NCBI GenBank assembly: GCA_002345505.1
Contig: DDWJ01000018.1
Span: 77,535-141,534, forward strand
Direction: 5' to 3'
Length of the DNA stretch: 64,000 bases
From: Caryophanales bacterium UBA2289
GTDB lineage: Bacteria; Bacillota_I; Bacilli_A; Izemoplasmatales; Hujiaoplasmataceae
How positions within the stretch are numbered: position 1 is the first letter of the stretch; each line of letters starts with the position of its first letter. Of the stretch, positions 1 to 9,615 are shown one piece after another. Both the position numbers and the translations under genes were made by a program. The notes under the pieces are model-generated. The model had not been told where the DNA came from. It saw only the letters and a list, made by a program, of their open reading frames with translations, and did no database searches.

Positions 1-417
1 TAAATAAGTAGTTTCATTAAAAAAAATTAATGATGTTTTTAACTTTTGCTATGCTAATGATAAATTCCTCTTTAATTATAACATTTATATAGCATTTATT
101 TAAATGCTCAAAAAACAAATATTTCAGTTATGTTAGAAAAATACTATTAAATATCAATTTTGACACCCTCAGTATATATATTTACACAGAGAGAAATCCT
201 TATGTTATGCCCAAAACATAAGGTTTTCTTTTTTATGTAAAACGAACTTCATTAACTAGATAAGTTTTACTAATAAAAGAATTATAGAATGCTGCTATTA
301 TAAATATGATAATATTTATATTCTATAAAGGTTTTTACTTTACTTTTTTGATTATTGTGTTAAACTTAATTGTTTGTCTTTCTATTGTGAAAGATAAAAG
401 AATAGGACAGGTAAGTT
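1..417. other. Intergenic region at window start
   Basis: No coding region is supported here. It holds one clear hairpin terminator (198-234, separate entry), presumably ending a plus-strand gene outside the window. The AT-rich stretch from about 240 to 410 should carry the promoter of the TypA gene, but I see no convincing -35/-10 pair. Confidence 0.5.
198..234 (+). terminator. Rho-independent terminator
   Basis: A perfect 9-bp stem, CCTTATGTT (198-206) with AACATAAGG (215-223), has an 8-nt loop and is followed by a T-rich tail. It ends transcription coming from the left of the window, upstream of the TypA gene. Confidence 0.8.
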
Positions 418-2238
418 ATGAGAAATAAAAATATTATCAACGTCGGTGTTATAGCCCATGTAGATGCAGGTAAATCAACGCTTGTTGATGCGCTTCTTAA
501 ACAGAGTGGTGTATTTCATGAAAATGAAGTTATAATAGAACAAGTCATGGATAGTAATGATATCGAAAGAGAACGCGGTATTACTATTTATTCAAAAAAT
601 TGCGCGATAGAGCATAATGGAACTAAAATCAATATAGTTGATACTCCTGGACATGCTGATTTTTCTAGTGAAGTTGAAAGAATCATGAATACTGTAGATA
701 CAGTTATTCTTCTAGTGGATAGTAGCGAAGGACCAATGCCGCAAACAAAAGTTGTATTGCAAAAATCACTTCAAATCGGTTTAAAACCAATCGTTTTTAT
801 CAATAAGATCGATAAAAAAGATGAAAGAGCTATTGAAGTAGTTGATATGTGTTTTGATTTGTTTTTAGAATTAGGTGCGAATGAAAAACAACTAGATTTT
901 CCAATTATTTATGGTATTGCTAAACAAGGAATTGCAATGTTAAACATTGATGATGAAAGTGATAATCTTGAACCGTTATTTGAATGCATACTTAACCAAG
1001 TGAAAACATATCCAGATAATTCAGATGAACCATTGCAATTACAAGTTTCTTCATTAGCTTATGATGATTATTTAGGAAGAATGGGAATCGGAAGAATTAC
1101 AAGAGGAACCATTTTTAGCGGAAAAACATATAAGTTAACAAAAAGAAACGGTTCTATAGTAACATGCAAAATTACAAAATTATTCGTTAATGAAGGCTTA
1201 AGCAAAGTCGAAAAACCTTTTGCATATTCTGGTGATATCGTCGTCTTCAGTGGAATTTCCGATATCTCTATTGGTGAAACTCTCTGTGATGAAAACTTTA
1301 TCGATCCAATGCCGATGATAACTATCGAAAAACCTACTTTATCAATGAACTTTTTAGTTAATGACTCTCCATTTGTAGGTAGAAGTGGCTCATTGGTAAC
1401 TTCAAGACAAATCAGAGCTCGTTTGATTAAAGAACTTGAAACTAATGTTGGTTTAGAAGTTGAGGAACTAGATAATCTTGAAGGTTATAAAGTTAATGGA
1501 CGCGGAGAACTTCACTTGTCAATATTATTAGAAAAGATGAGAAGAGAGGGCTTTGAACTAAGTGTCTCTAAACCTGAAGTTATTTTGAGAGAGATTGATG
1601 GCCAAACTCATGAAGCTTATGAAAAAGTAATCATTAATATACCCGATGAATTTGTTGGAAGCATTATTACTCAGTTCAATTCCAGAAAAGGCACTATGAA
1701 AAATATGTCTAGTGAAAATGGCTATTCTACCTTAGAATATATCATTCCCACAAGAGGACTTATCGGATATAGGAGCGAATTTATAAACACCACAAAAGGC
1801 CAAGGAACAATGGTTAAGTCTTTTGATTCGTATATGCCATATGCTGGTGATATTGAAAAAAGAAGAAATGGTGTATTTATCGCCAAAGAACGTGGTAAAA
1901 CGATGGCATATAGTTTATTCAATCTTTCAGAAAGAGGAAGAATGATTGTTGATCCGGCTGTAGAAGTATATGCAGGAATGATTGTTGGTTTTAATTCAAG
2001 AAGTAACGACTTAGTAGTTAATCCTTGTAAGAATAAGAATCTAACAAACATTCGTTCTAGCAGTTCAGATGAAGCGATTAAACTACTTGACCCTTTACGT
2101 TTTACAATGGAAGAAGCTTTAGAACTAATAGAAAATGATGAACTAGTTGAAATAACCCCTACAGATATTAGATTAAGAAAAAAAATATTGGATGAAAATG
2201 CAAGAAAAAGATATTTTCGTTCTATGAATAGTTTATAA
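418..2238 (+). CDS. typA: Translational GTPase TypA/BipA
   Basis: A ribosome-binding GTPase of the EF-G/LepA superfamily, involved in ribosome assembly and stress adaptation. The 606 residues match the usual TypA length. The G-domain motifs are clear: AHVDAGKST (G1, about residues 13-21), RERGITI (G2), DTPGHADF (G3) and NKID (G4). They are followed by beta-barrel, EF-G III/V-like and TypA C-terminal domains; the [11 protein letters not shown] segment is typical of TypA. It starts at ATG 418 after an AGGACAGG ribosome site. The gene stands alone between two terminators and is probably monocistronic. TetM-type ribosomal protection proteins and LepA are the alternatives, but the C-terminal signature excludes both. 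Confidence 0.95.
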   Translation: MRNKNIINVGVIAHVDAGKSTLVDALLKQSGVFHENEVIIEQVMDSNDIERERGITIYSKNCAIEHNGTKINIVDTPGHADFSSEVERIMNTVDTVILLVDSSEGPMPQTKVVLQKSLQIGLKPIVFINKIDKKDERAIEVVDMCFDLFLELGANEKQLDFPIIYGIAKQGIAMLNIDDESDNLEPLFECILNQVKTYPDNSDEPLQLQVSSLAYDDYLGRMGIGRITRGTIFSGKTYKLTKRNGSIVTCKITKLFVNEGLSKVEKPFAYSGDIVVFSGISDISIGETLCDENFIDPMPMITIEKPTLSMNFLVNDSPFVGRSGSLVTSRQIRARLIKELETNVGLEVEELDNLEGYKVNGRGELHLSILLEKMRREGFELSVSKPEVILREIDGQTHEAYEKVIINIPDEFVGSIITQFNSRKGTMKNMSSENGYSTLEYIIPTRGLIGYRSEFINTTKGQGTMVKSFDSYMPYAGDIEKRRNGVFIAKERGKTMAYSLFNLSERGRMIVDPAVEVYAGMIVGFNSRSNDLVVNPCKNKNLTNIRSSSSDEAIKLLDPLRFTMEEALELIENDELVEITPTDIRLRKKILDENARKRYFRSMNSL

Positions 2239-2243
2239 AAAGC

Positions 2244-2278
2244 AAAACCTCTACATTTCAAACTGTAGAGGTTTTTTT
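2244..2278. terminator. Bidirectional terminator after typA
   Basis: A perfect 12-bp stem, AAAACCTCTACA (2244-2255) with TGTAGAGGTTTT (2264-2275), is flanked by A and T runs. It serves typA on the plus strand and the convergent Gfo/Idh/MocA gene on the minus strand. Confidence 0.9.
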
Positions 2279-2284
2279 ATTATA

Positions 2285-3265
2285 TTATTCTTGAGGATAA
2301 ATCAGATTCCAACTTTGTCTAATATCATCCATTTGTTTTAATATTTTAATCGTTTCTGAGTGTGGTATATGAGGGTCTTCTATTCTTCCCTTTTCAATCG
2401 AATCGATAGCTGATAAGATTTCATATTCAAAACCATTAACGCTATGAGGGTGTTCAATTGAACCGATAATTTCATTATTATAATTATAAATTTTCGCCAA
2501 CTCAGTTTGGTGGAAGTTTTCGACTAAAACATATCCTTTTTCGCCGTAAATCGTCCCAACAGAAGGCATATCTTTAATAATGCTTGAATTAAGAATCGCT
2601 AATTTGTTGTCTTTATATTTGAAGACTATTTCTTCATCTATATCTACGCCTGTTTGTTCATCCATAACCACTTTTGAACTTATTGATTCGGGTTTCCCTA
2701 AGAATATATTTGCAAAAGTAATCGTATATACTCCCAAGTCTAATAATGCTCCTCCACCTAAGTTTAGGTTTCTTAATCGATGATTTTGATCTAAGTTTGT
2801 TTTAAAACAAAAGTTAGCTTCCACTTTTTCTATTTCCCCGATTATTCCTTTATTAATGAGTTCTTTCAATTCTTTAATAGTTGGTAAAAACCTTGTCCAT
2901 AAAGCCTCCATCACAAACAAGTTCTTTTCTTTAGCTTTTTTAAAAACTTCTTCTGCTTGTTTGCTATTTAAAGTAAATGGCTTTTCACAAATAACATGTT
3001 TATTATGATCAATAATCTGTAGCATTTGCTCATAATGAAAACTATGGGGTGTTGCTACATAGATTAAGTCAACTTCAAAATCATTATATAAATCTTGATA
3101 ACTTCCATAGGCTTTTTTAAAAGAATATAAATTTTTATATTCAATTGCTTTTAATATGTCCCTTGATGCTATAGCTTCCAAAGTTACATTAACATTCCCC
3201 TTAATAACTGCTTCGATGAAAGTTTTAGCGATATTTCCCGCACCTATAATCCCTATTTTCAGCAT
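2285..3265 (-). CDS. Gfo/Idh/MocA family oxidoreductase
   Basis: An NAD(P)-dependent oxidoreductase probably acting on sugars or related polyols; the exact substrate cannot be read from the sequence. The 326 residues start with a Rossmann nucleotide-binding motif (KIGIIGAGNIA, residues 3-13). The family's EKP signature (E94-K95-P96) carries the catalytic lysine. The C-terminal half is the usual alpha/beta domain (GGGALLDLGVY segment). It starts at ATG 3265 with an AAGGTTTTT ribosome site. It is a single gene between the typA terminator and an IS110 element. Trans-dihydrodiol dehydrogenase-like and scyllo-inositol dehydrogenase-like annotations are both possible. Confidence 0.85.
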   Translation of the reverse strand: MLKIGIIGAGNIAKTFIEAVIKGNVNVTLEAIASRDILKAIEYKNLYSFKKAYGSYQDLYNDFEVDLIYVATPHSFHYEQMLQIIDHNKHVICEKPFTLNSKQAEEVFKKAKEKNLFVMEALWTRFLPTIKELKELINKGIIGEIEKVEANFCFKTNLDQNHRLRNLNLGGGALLDLGVYTITFANIFLGKPESISSKVVMDEQTGVDIDEEIVFKYKDNKLAILNSSIIKDMPSVGTIYGEKGYVLVENFHQTELAKIYNYNNEIIGSIEHPHSVNGFEYEILSAIDSIEKGRIEDPHIPHSETIKILKQMDDIRQSWNLIYPQE

Positions 3266-3349
3266 AAAAACCTTGTATAATTAAATTGTATTAATTTAAC
3301 TATACTCTCCTTTCCTTTTAGTATTTAAATTAATCTCCTATAATGAAAT

Positions 3350-3536
3350 TACAAACGTTGTGGAGTGTGTCATTTTGAAAACCTACACTGTGAGTGTGTA
3401 CAGGAGGTTACAACCACAACTCATATGATAAATGTGAATTAACTAGTAACACTTCGAGTGTGTATTTACAAGGTTACTTTCATATTAGTTTGTGGATTTC
3501 ATAACGTTTGATCATTCAAATAAGGAGGTTTTTATT
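3350..3536 (+). ncRNA. Candidate IS110 bridge RNA
   Basis: The non-coding left part of the IS110 element can fold. GTTGTGG (3357-3363) pairs perfectly with CCACAAC (3414-3420), enclosing a hairpin ACACT-GTG-AGTGT (3385-3397); the unpaired flanks would form an internal loop. A second hairpin with the same stem, ACACT-TCG-AGTGT (3449-3461), lies 64 bases on. Weak outer pairing is possible between AACTA (3441-3445) and TAGTT (3486-3490). Similar GGTTAC segments follow both hairpins. Two stem-loops with internal loops in this position match the known IS110 bridge RNA plan (target- and donor-binding loops). No covariance or expression evidence is available here. Confidence 0.55.
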
Positions 3537-4709
3537 TTGATTTTTATTGGCATCGATGTCGCTTCTGAGAAGCATGACATCATCATTATTGATGATTATG
3601 GAGAAATCATCAAAGATCATTTTACAATTAGTAATGATATGGTGGGGTTTAAAAAACTTCACACAGAAATCAAATCCTGTATGAAGTCGTTAAAAGACAT
3701 ACATATAGGAATGGAAGAAACCGGAATATATCACGAAAACCTACGAGATTTTCTGATATCTAAAGGGTATTCTGTGTATACCATCAATCCATTACTAACA
3801 TCTTACAGTCGTAAATCTACCTCACCCAGGTTAACCAAGACTGACAAGATTGACTCAACGGCAATATGCCGTTATATAATGAATAACTATAGGTCTCTCC
3901 ATTCCTATACGCCTTCATTATACTATATCGATGAATTAAAACAAATCACTCGTAACTATCATTCGAAGAAACAGGTATTATCCAAGAGTAAGTCTGAGTT
4001 AAAACGATTACTACACGTTTCATTTCCTGAATTCTTACAACATTTCAATCCGTTTTCTAACTGGTCCTTAGAACTTTTATATGAGTATCCAGTACCATCA
4101 AAGCTTAATGGTGTCCATATCAATACAATTATCAGCAAGTTACGAACCAAAGGCGATCGATACCATCAAGCAAGATTAATCAAGGAATTAGCGAAAGATT
4201 CAATCGGAAAATGTCAGTTTACACAAATATTCTTAGTTCGTTCTATCATTGAAGATATTTCACATTATCAAGGGCAAATCAGCTCCTTGAGAAATACTAT
4301 AGCAGACAAAATGAAACTATTTCCTAAAATCCTTTCAGTACCAGGAATCGGACCAATCAATGGCGCTACTATACTAGGAGAAACCGGTGATATAAATCGT
4401 TTTGGGAATAAGCATGAATACTTTGCCTATTACGGTATGGATCCAGTTATCTATGAATCAGGGAAGTTCAAAAATAAGAAATCAAGAATATCAAAACGAG
4501 GTAACAAAAACCTTCGAACCGCAGCATTTAGTACATCTAGAATTGCATGTGTCGGTAAGGGACAAGAAAACAAGTTTAAAATCAAGTACCTCAAACTCAG
4601 ACAAGCAAATAAACATCATAATTCAGCAATTTGTGCGGTTTCCAAGAATATAATTCATTCGATTTATTCAATTCTTAAAGATAATAAATTCTTCGATAAT
4701 AATAAATAA
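3537..4709 (+). CDS. IS110-family DEDD transposase (RNA-guided recombinase)
   Basis: The recombinase of an IS110 element. The N-terminal RuvC-like DEDD domain begins directly (IGIDVASEKHD) and continues with GMEETG and a later DKIDS motif. The C-terminal Tnp20 domain has the typical SVPGIGPINGATIL segment and the LRTAAFSTSRIA region that holds the catalytic serine in this family. The frame is open from GTG 3492, but I chose TTG 3537: an AAGGAGG ribosome site lies at 3523-3529 and the family N-terminus starts at that point, giving 390 residues. The gene looks intact, so the element may be active. Confidence 0.9.
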   Translation: MIFIGIDVASEKHDIIIIDDYGEIIKDHFTISNDMVGFKKLHTEIKSCMKSLKDIHIGMEETGIYHENLRDFLISKGYSVYTINPLLTSYSRKSTSPRLTKTDKIDSTAICRYIMNNYRSLHSYTPSLYYIDELKQITRNYHSKKQVLSKSKSELKRLLHVSFPEFLQHFNPFSNWSLELLYEYPVPSKLNGVHINTIISKLRTKGDRYHQARLIKELAKDSIGKCQFTQIFLVRSIIEDISHYQGQISSLRNTIADKMKLFPKILSVPGIGPINGATILGETGDINRFGNKHEYFAYYGMDPVIYESGKFKNKKSRISKRGNKNLRTAAFSTSRIACVGKGQENKFKIKYLKLRQANKHHNSAICAVSKNIIHSIYSILKDNKFFDNNK

Positions 4710-4734
4710 TATTCATTCAGTATATCAATTTCTA

Positions 4735-4754
4735 GGGTTCGGTGAACCTCTTTT
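4735..4754 (+). terminator. Short hairpin after the transposase
   Basis: GGTTC (4736-4740) pairs with GAACC (4744-4748) around a 3-nt loop, followed by CTCTTTT. The stem is short, so it may be a weak terminator or part of the right end of the IS element. Confidence 0.4.
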
Positions 4755-4822
4755 AAGTTTGCCTAAAATCAACTTTAATATGAAAACATAATTATTTACT
4801 TGATTTTTGTATAACTAGCTCC

Positions 4823-5503
4823 TTAATTCTCTGTTTTTATTTTTAAAAATCTAAAATATAGCGCCATCAATGGACTCAGAGTAACAGAAATAATAAAACT
4901 ACCAATATTTACTGCACCGAATGATCCATCAATATTATAATAAACCAAGTAACCAAAAACTACACCAATTAGAATTCCCAATATCTCAATAGAAAGTCTT
5001 ACATAAGTAATTTTCTTAGCTTTCAAAACTTTTACCATCATCAGCATCCGCTCATCAAAAACAAATGCTGGAAAACTAGACTTGACAACTAGAGATAATC
5101 CTAGAGGCAGAGTAAATATTCCAATAATGTAAAATATCAATCGTGTTATAAAAGCATTAGCTTCATAGTCTCTAAATACTACTAAATTCCAAAAATCGAT
5201 TGATAAAGCCACAAGAAATATTGGTAAAATCATTAATAAGTATTTCGTCTTTTTGCGATAGATTAAGACAATTATCATAATTAACAAACTAACTGAAAAA
5301 GAAACCATACCTAAAGTTATCCAATCTATTCCTAGATTGATATTAAAAAAATCTCTAATATTGATAGTTACTGTATCCCAAGCACCACTACCTAAAGCTG
5401 AGGCCTTAATTATATTGACCGCAAAACCCAAACAAATAAAACCAGATAAATAAAAGATTATATTATTTCGGTTTTCTTTAAAAAAAGTCTTAATTTTAGC
5501 CAT
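4823..5503 (-). CDS. YczE/YitT-type integral membrane protein
   Basis: A 226-residue polytopic membrane protein with about five hydrophobic segments. The N-terminal KASALGSGAWDTVTINI stretch resembles the conserved signature of the YczE/YyaS/YitT-like family, whose function is not firmly known. It starts at ATG 5503 with a TTGGAGAAAA ribosome site. It stands alone between the IS110 element and a terminator. A second member of the same family lies at 42846-43478, so this family is duplicated in the window. Transport or regulatory roles have been suggested for relatives; nothing here decides between them. Confidence 0.7.
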   Translation of the reverse strand: MAKIKTFFKENRNNIIFYLSGFICLGFAVNIIKASALGSGAWDTVTINIRDFFNINLGIDWITLGMVSFSVSLLIMIIVLIYRKKTKYLLMILPIFLVALSIDFWNLVVFRDYEANAFITRLIFYIIGIFTLPLGLSLVVKSSFPAFVFDERMLMMVKVLKAKKITYVRLSIEILGILIGVVFGYLVYYNIDGSFGAVNIGSFIISVTLSPLMALYFRFLKIKTEN

Positions 5504-5614
5504 TTTTTCTCCAAGTCTAATTCATTATAAGATATTGTAAATTATATCACGAAACTATGTAAATGCATTAGAAAAGAGCAAGTTTATTTTTATATTAAGT
5601 TATTTAAGATAAAA

Positions 5615-5648
5615 AAATGAGTCACAAAATAAATTCTGTGACTCATTT
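5615..5648. terminator. Terminator after GH81 gene
   Basis: A perfect 12-bp stem, AAATGAGTCACA (5615-5626) with TGTGACTCATTT (5637-5648), follows the minus-strand stop of the GH81 gene. Confidence 0.85.
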
Positions 5649-5661
5649 AACTTTGATTTAA

Positions 5662-8484
5662 TTATACAACTACTTTTGTAAATGAATTTGCTGGTACTGT
5701 TATAGAAATAATAAGTCCGTTTACATTGTAAAACTCAATATCGACTTCACTATTAGTTGGATTCCAAACCATTGCATAATCATTACCTAACTCATCCTGA
5801 TAGATACTCGATGATACGCCTAATTCAATACCCATCCAAATACTCGAATTTCTTCTACCCAAACTATCAAGAGCGTTAATCATCCAATAAGCTCCTGCAA
5901 GTTCAGCCGGATAATCATCATTCAAGATTAAATTTGCATCAAATTCACTTATCGCCGTATCAGGATTGATGATTGCTTGTATCGTCCACATATTACTGAA
6001 CCAAGTATCAATCTCACCACTTTTTGCTTGTAAATATGTAGCGTAAATGGAACTAAACTTTTGATAATCTTCATCGTTAAGAGCATAATTTGTTAAATAC
6101 TCGCCACTAGGAAGCCATTGGATACCATAGATGAAAGTAGGATTAGCGCCAAACCATGTTGCATAGTCATGTTTTCCGCCCCAAACCATTCCGGCAACAT
6201 CAGTATAGTCGCCAAATTTAGGGTCCCAGTTTTCTTCATCATAGTCAAACCAATATTCTTTAATAGCGCTAATTTCGGTAACAAAACCATAAATAGCCGC
6301 TTCCATTCTTGCACTATCATTCATAGCTAAAGCCCATAAATAACCAGCATTCCAAGAATTTAAAGCTTCTGAAGTTGATTCTAGATTATTTCCTTCAGCA
6401 AAAGTTCCAAACCCGTGAGCCCAAGTATGTCCTGCCCAAGGATCAAAGTTTCTTAAATAAGCAAACTCAGCTTCGTCTTTTTCAGGATACATATAATCAT
6501 CCAATAAAAGTTCAACCATTAAGCCATAATCTTCTTTAAATGCTTGATCGTACATAGCAAGAACAGCTGCTGCATAAATTAAATAGCCATGAGTAAATGA
6601 ATGGTCACTCAATGTAGAAGCTGTCGCAAAATCATCATTAGAGTAATAGACGCTACCCCAACTATTATTATAATAAAGATATCTTTCGTCCGATGGACCG
6701 TCATATGTAAACCAGTCAGTTAATATATAGTTTAATTTTCCTATAAAAGAAAATTTTAAAGTTTCTTCTTGTAATTGATCAGCGATGATAATTCCTTGAG
6801 CTAATGGATACAAGGCTTTTGAATTCCAATACGGTCCACCGTCGTTAAAGAAGTTTTCCATATCTGAATAGCTAGTTTCTGCATCAAGGCTCTCTAAATA
6901 AGCAACCGTATCAACGGAAGAAAAACCTTCATTTACCGGCAAAGTAAATCCTGGTAATAATCCATTGAACATTAACTCAGTTTGGAAATAATTACCCTCC
7001 ATAACTTTGAGAGTTCCTCTAACTGTACGATAACTATATTCAGTTAATGCTGCATTACTATATTTATAATGATGGGGCATTAATGCTAATAAACTTTGAG
7101 AACTCATGTCATTTCTAAAACTTTGGGTATTAAAACTATAATCCGTATATACCATACTGCTTAGATAATCTATTTCATAATCGATACTACTTTTGCTAAT
7201 CATTGTATATCCATGTTCATGATAAAAATCAATTTCTGACAAATCATTGATAGCAGCTATTGATATGAAATTTCCATCGCCTAGATTTAATGATAAAACA
7301 TTATTTGAAATCGTGAAGTTCGTATTGCTTGGTGTATTTAGCAAATAATATTTATCGGTATATTCAGGTTGTCCAACGTTAGCTGGTGGAGAATTATCGT
7401 AACCTGAATGCCTTTGAACCATCTTTACTATTATTCCATCACCATTATGATTGTTAGTTGTTATTTTTTCTCCATCAAGGTTGTAATATTCAATTAATAC
7501 TCCAAAATCCATAGTATACGTTAAAGCATTTTTGTTATTAGTTTCAGCGAAAATATATGGTGAACCTTGAACCAATGTTACTACTAGTTCGTCTTCTCCT
7601 TGAATAGAGTTTTTCATCGCCACTTTAACCATTGAATCAGAATAATCTAACACTTCAGTTATATATGTACTATTCAATTCTGTAGATCTTAAGTAACTAT
7701 CTTTTAAAGCGATTGGAAATTGAGCAATTGTTTGATATCCTTCCGGATTCCAATACTGGACAAATCCATCAAGAGGATTGGTTATTTCAAGTCCTTCATT
7801 ATAAAAAGCCGCTCTTAAAGGATTGGTATATATTCCATTGCCTCCGCCATTATTCTGTGCCAGCAAAGTCGTCCACCATCCACTTGAAGGAATAGCTGTA
7901 CTCAACAAATGTTCTCTAATATATCCCGGATTTATCGGATGTGCTATTGATGAATCAGTTCCGGTCATATATGATCCGTCTCCCATTGTAACAACACCAT
8001 TTAAGCCAATTGGTCTTGAACCTTCCAAAGGAACATATTGCCCATCATTAACAGTCACGGTTACCGTTTCCAAATAGAAATCTTCCTCATATTCAATTTC
8101 ATAAGTCAATTGGTACTCTCCGATTGTTCCAAAATCAACGTAGCCTTCTACTTCAATAAAAGGCGTTAAATCTTTCCCAAATTCAGAAACCGCTGAAACA
8201 CCATATAGTGGATCAAAATAATGTCCGACAACATTTGTTTTATTTTCCACTCCTATAACAGAAGAAATCGCATCGGTTTCTGGAATGGCGGTTGTCGAAT
8301 CAATTGTTGTAGGTTGTGTGGTTGTAATTACTTCAGTTGTTGAACCGTTAGTTGTCAAAGCTGTAGTATCTTCATCAGTTGTATTTTCTAATGTTGTAAA
8401 TATTGTTGTTATGACAGTTGTATTTGTACAACTTACCATAAACATAAAAACAATCATCAGTCCTAAAATAATAATTTTTTTCAT
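5662..8484 (-). CDS. Lipoprotein GH81 endo-beta-1,3-glucanase
   Basis: A 940-residue surface enzyme that should cut beta-1,3-glucans such as laminarin. A lipoprotein signal ends in MVSC (Cys19). A Thr-rich tether follows to about residue 67, then an Ig-like module of DUF5011 type (about 70-150), then the GH81 catalytic domain. Catalytic features of GH81 are visible: the SDHSFTHGY motif with Asp627, the DPWAGHTWAHG segment, and GNNLESTSEALNSW with Glu702 and Glu706. It starts at ATG 8484; the local ribosome site is weak. It is alone in its transcription unit. With three GH3 enzymes elsewhere in the window it suggests extracellular beta-glucan attack. No carbohydrate-binding module is obvious. 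Confidence 0.88.
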   Translation of the reverse strand: MKKIIILGLMIVFMFMVSCTNTTVITTIFTTLENTTDEDTTALTTNGSTTEVITTTQPTTIDSTTAIPETDAISSVIGVENKTNVVGHYFDPLYGVSAVSEFGKDLTPFIEVEGYVDFGTIGEYQLTYEIEYEEDFYLETVTVTVNDGQYVPLEGSRPIGLNGVVTMGDGSYMTGTDSSIAHPINPGYIREHLLSTAIPSSGWWTTLLAQNNGGGNGIYTNPLRAAFYNEGLEITNPLDGFVQYWNPEGYQTIAQFPIALKDSYLRSTELNSTYITEVLDYSDSMVKVAMKNSIQGEDELVVTLVQGSPYIFAETNNKNALTYTMDFGVLIEYYNLDGEKITTNNHNGDGIIVKMVQRHSGYDNSPPANVGQPEYTDKYYLLNTPSNTNFTISNNVLSLNLGDGNFISIAAINDLSEIDFYHEHGYTMISKSSIDYEIDYLSSMVYTDYSFNTQSFRNDMSSQSLLALMPHHYKYSNAALTEYSYRTVRGTLKVMEGNYFQTELMFNGLLPGFTLPVNEGFSSVDTVAYLESLDAETSYSDMENFFNDGGPYWNSKALYPLAQGIIIADQLQEETLKFSFIGKLNYILTDWFTYDGPSDERYLYYNNSWGSVYYSNDDFATASTLSDHSFTHGYLIYAAAVLAMYDQAFKEDYGLMVELLLDDYMYPEKDEAEFAYLRNFDPWAGHTWAHGFGTFAEGNNLESTSEALNSWNAGYLWALAMNDSARMEAAIYGFVTEISAIKEYWFDYDEENWDPKFGDYTDVAGMVWGGKHDYATWFGANPTFIYGIQWLPSGEYLTNYALNDEDYQKFSSIYATYLQAKSGEIDTWFSNMWTIQAIINPDTAISEFDANLILNDDYPAELAGAYWMINALDSLGRRNSSIWMGIELGVSSSIYQDELGNDYAMVWNPTNSEVDIEFYNVNGLIISITVPANSFTKVVV

Positions 8485-8539
8485 AATTTAATTATATACA
8501 AAAGTATATTCCCCTTCCCTTATATCCAAAAAAAACAAA

Positions 8540-8562
8540 GTGTCAAGTATCAAACTTGACAC
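8540..8562 (-). terminator. Terminator of the aldo/keto reductase operon
   Basis: A perfect 9-bp stem, GTGTCAAGT (8540-8548) with ACTTGACAC (8554-8562), has a 5-nt loop. Read on the minus strand it is followed by a long T run, so it ends the operon that runs 11081 to 8651. Confidence 0.8.
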
Positions 8563-8650
8563 ACCTTGATTATATCTTATTGCGATATTAAATGACATTA
8601 AAAATGCAACATTAATTCATATTGTATTATCATCGACTATAAAAATAATA

Positions 8651-9589
8651 CTAAAACATTATTTCTATCCCCGCATTGACTCCAAAATCGGAAAAGATTA
8701 TTTCATTTTTCTTATATAAAACAACTTTCACTTCGCCAGATAAACCTTCTTTAATATAATCATTCATTGATCCACCCTTTGGAGCCACTAGAGGAATAGT
8801 ATGACGATTTGTTCCTTCAATAGATAAAAGGTATTTACCTTTTTTTATTTCCACATAAACACGATTTTCATCGATTTCTAGTTTCTTTACTCTTGAAAGA
8901 TTATAAGTTGCGAATCGATATTCTTTATTTTCAATAATTAAATCTGCAATTAATCCTTTAAATTTCATACCTAGATAAGGGATAGTTGCATATGAAAACA
9001 TTAAACTCGTATCTGAAACTTTAAAATGATTTGTCTGAATCCAAATATATTTACTAGGGAATGACTTCCCAAAATCTTTTTCGATATATCCTTTTCCTTC
9101 AACAAAAGTTATTTCTTCTTTTCCAATTGAAATTTCTCCGTTAAAAGTATGATTCATGCTTACAACATCATGATTGCATTCCATTCTCGGAAAATAATGA
9201 AAGAATCCCATGATTGACGGTGATATGAATGTTGTTTTTATTGGAGTGATATTTGTAATAACAATCATTCCATCAACTGTCAAATCTTCAGCTTGGATGT
9301 CGATTGAAACCCGGTCTAAACTAAATAAACTTTTTCCTAAATGCAATACATCGTTATTATAATCATAGGAAAACTCGTTAATGTCATATCTAATATATCT
9401 TGTTTTTATTTCTTCATTATTATTAATGATTACTTGAATAAATGAATGCGGATCCAATTTATTAATACTTATTCCCGGTATAAAAGATATCGTCATCTTC
9501 AAATCAGCCGTGACGAACTTATAATATCAACCTTCAAAATAATTATTGTTTTTATTCTTTCCTTTAAAACTCATTGGTTTCCTTTTCAT
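8651..9589 (-). pseudogene. Tocopherol-cyclase-like gene with in-frame TGA
   Basis: The reading frame encodes a member of the tocopherol cyclase-like family (lipocalin-like fold; function in bacteria unknown). The GKGYIEKDFGKSFPSKYIW segment is the family signature. A good start exists at ATG 9587-9589, behind an AGGAAGTGA ribosome site and 26 bases after the upstream gene. Codon 21, however, is TGA (9527-9529), exactly where the family's YFEGW-Y motif has tryptophan: the frame reads YFEG-stop-YYKF. The frame is otherwise open for 312 codons. A shorter product could start at TTG 9502, lacking the first conserved motif. It is probably a recent nonsense mutation (TGG to TGA); read-through or a sequencing error cannot be excluded. 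Confidence 0.75.
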
Positions 9590-9615
9590 TTAGCATCACT
9601 TCCTAAACAATTAGC

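Larger units (their letters stand above)
3340..4760 (+). mobile_element. IS110-family insertion sequence (approximate limits)
   Basis: One DEDD transposase gene is preceded by about 190 bases of structured non-coding DNA and followed by a short tail. This is the layout of the IS110 group, which lacks long terminal inverted repeats and carries its bridge RNA upstream of the transposase. The element sits between two chromosomal minus-strand genes. I could not fix the exact ends: IS110 elements leave only a short core sequence and no obvious target duplication. The limits given cover the structured left part and the hairpin beyond the transposase stop. Confidence 0.75.

Noticed and set aside
1722..2261. 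Minus-strand frame of 179 codons opposite typA
   Set aside because: It is a shadow of the typA coding strand, with no ribosome site or recognisable product.
3492..3536. Upstream GTG start of the IS110 transposase
   Set aside because: The extra 15 residues precede the conserved domain, and the AAGGAGG ribosome site lies inside them, pointing to TTG 3537.
8285..8491. Plus-strand frame opposite the GH81 signal and Thr-rich tether
   Set aside because: Low-complexity Val/Thr-rich translation is a by-product of the Thr-rich linker on the other strand.
9527..9529. Genetic code 4 (TGA = Trp) for the organism
   Set aside because: Dozens of long genes here are intact with TGA as a stop, and their conserved tryptophans (such as the SDWD and SDWN motifs of GH3) are TGG. 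One TGA at a Trp site is better read as a mutation.
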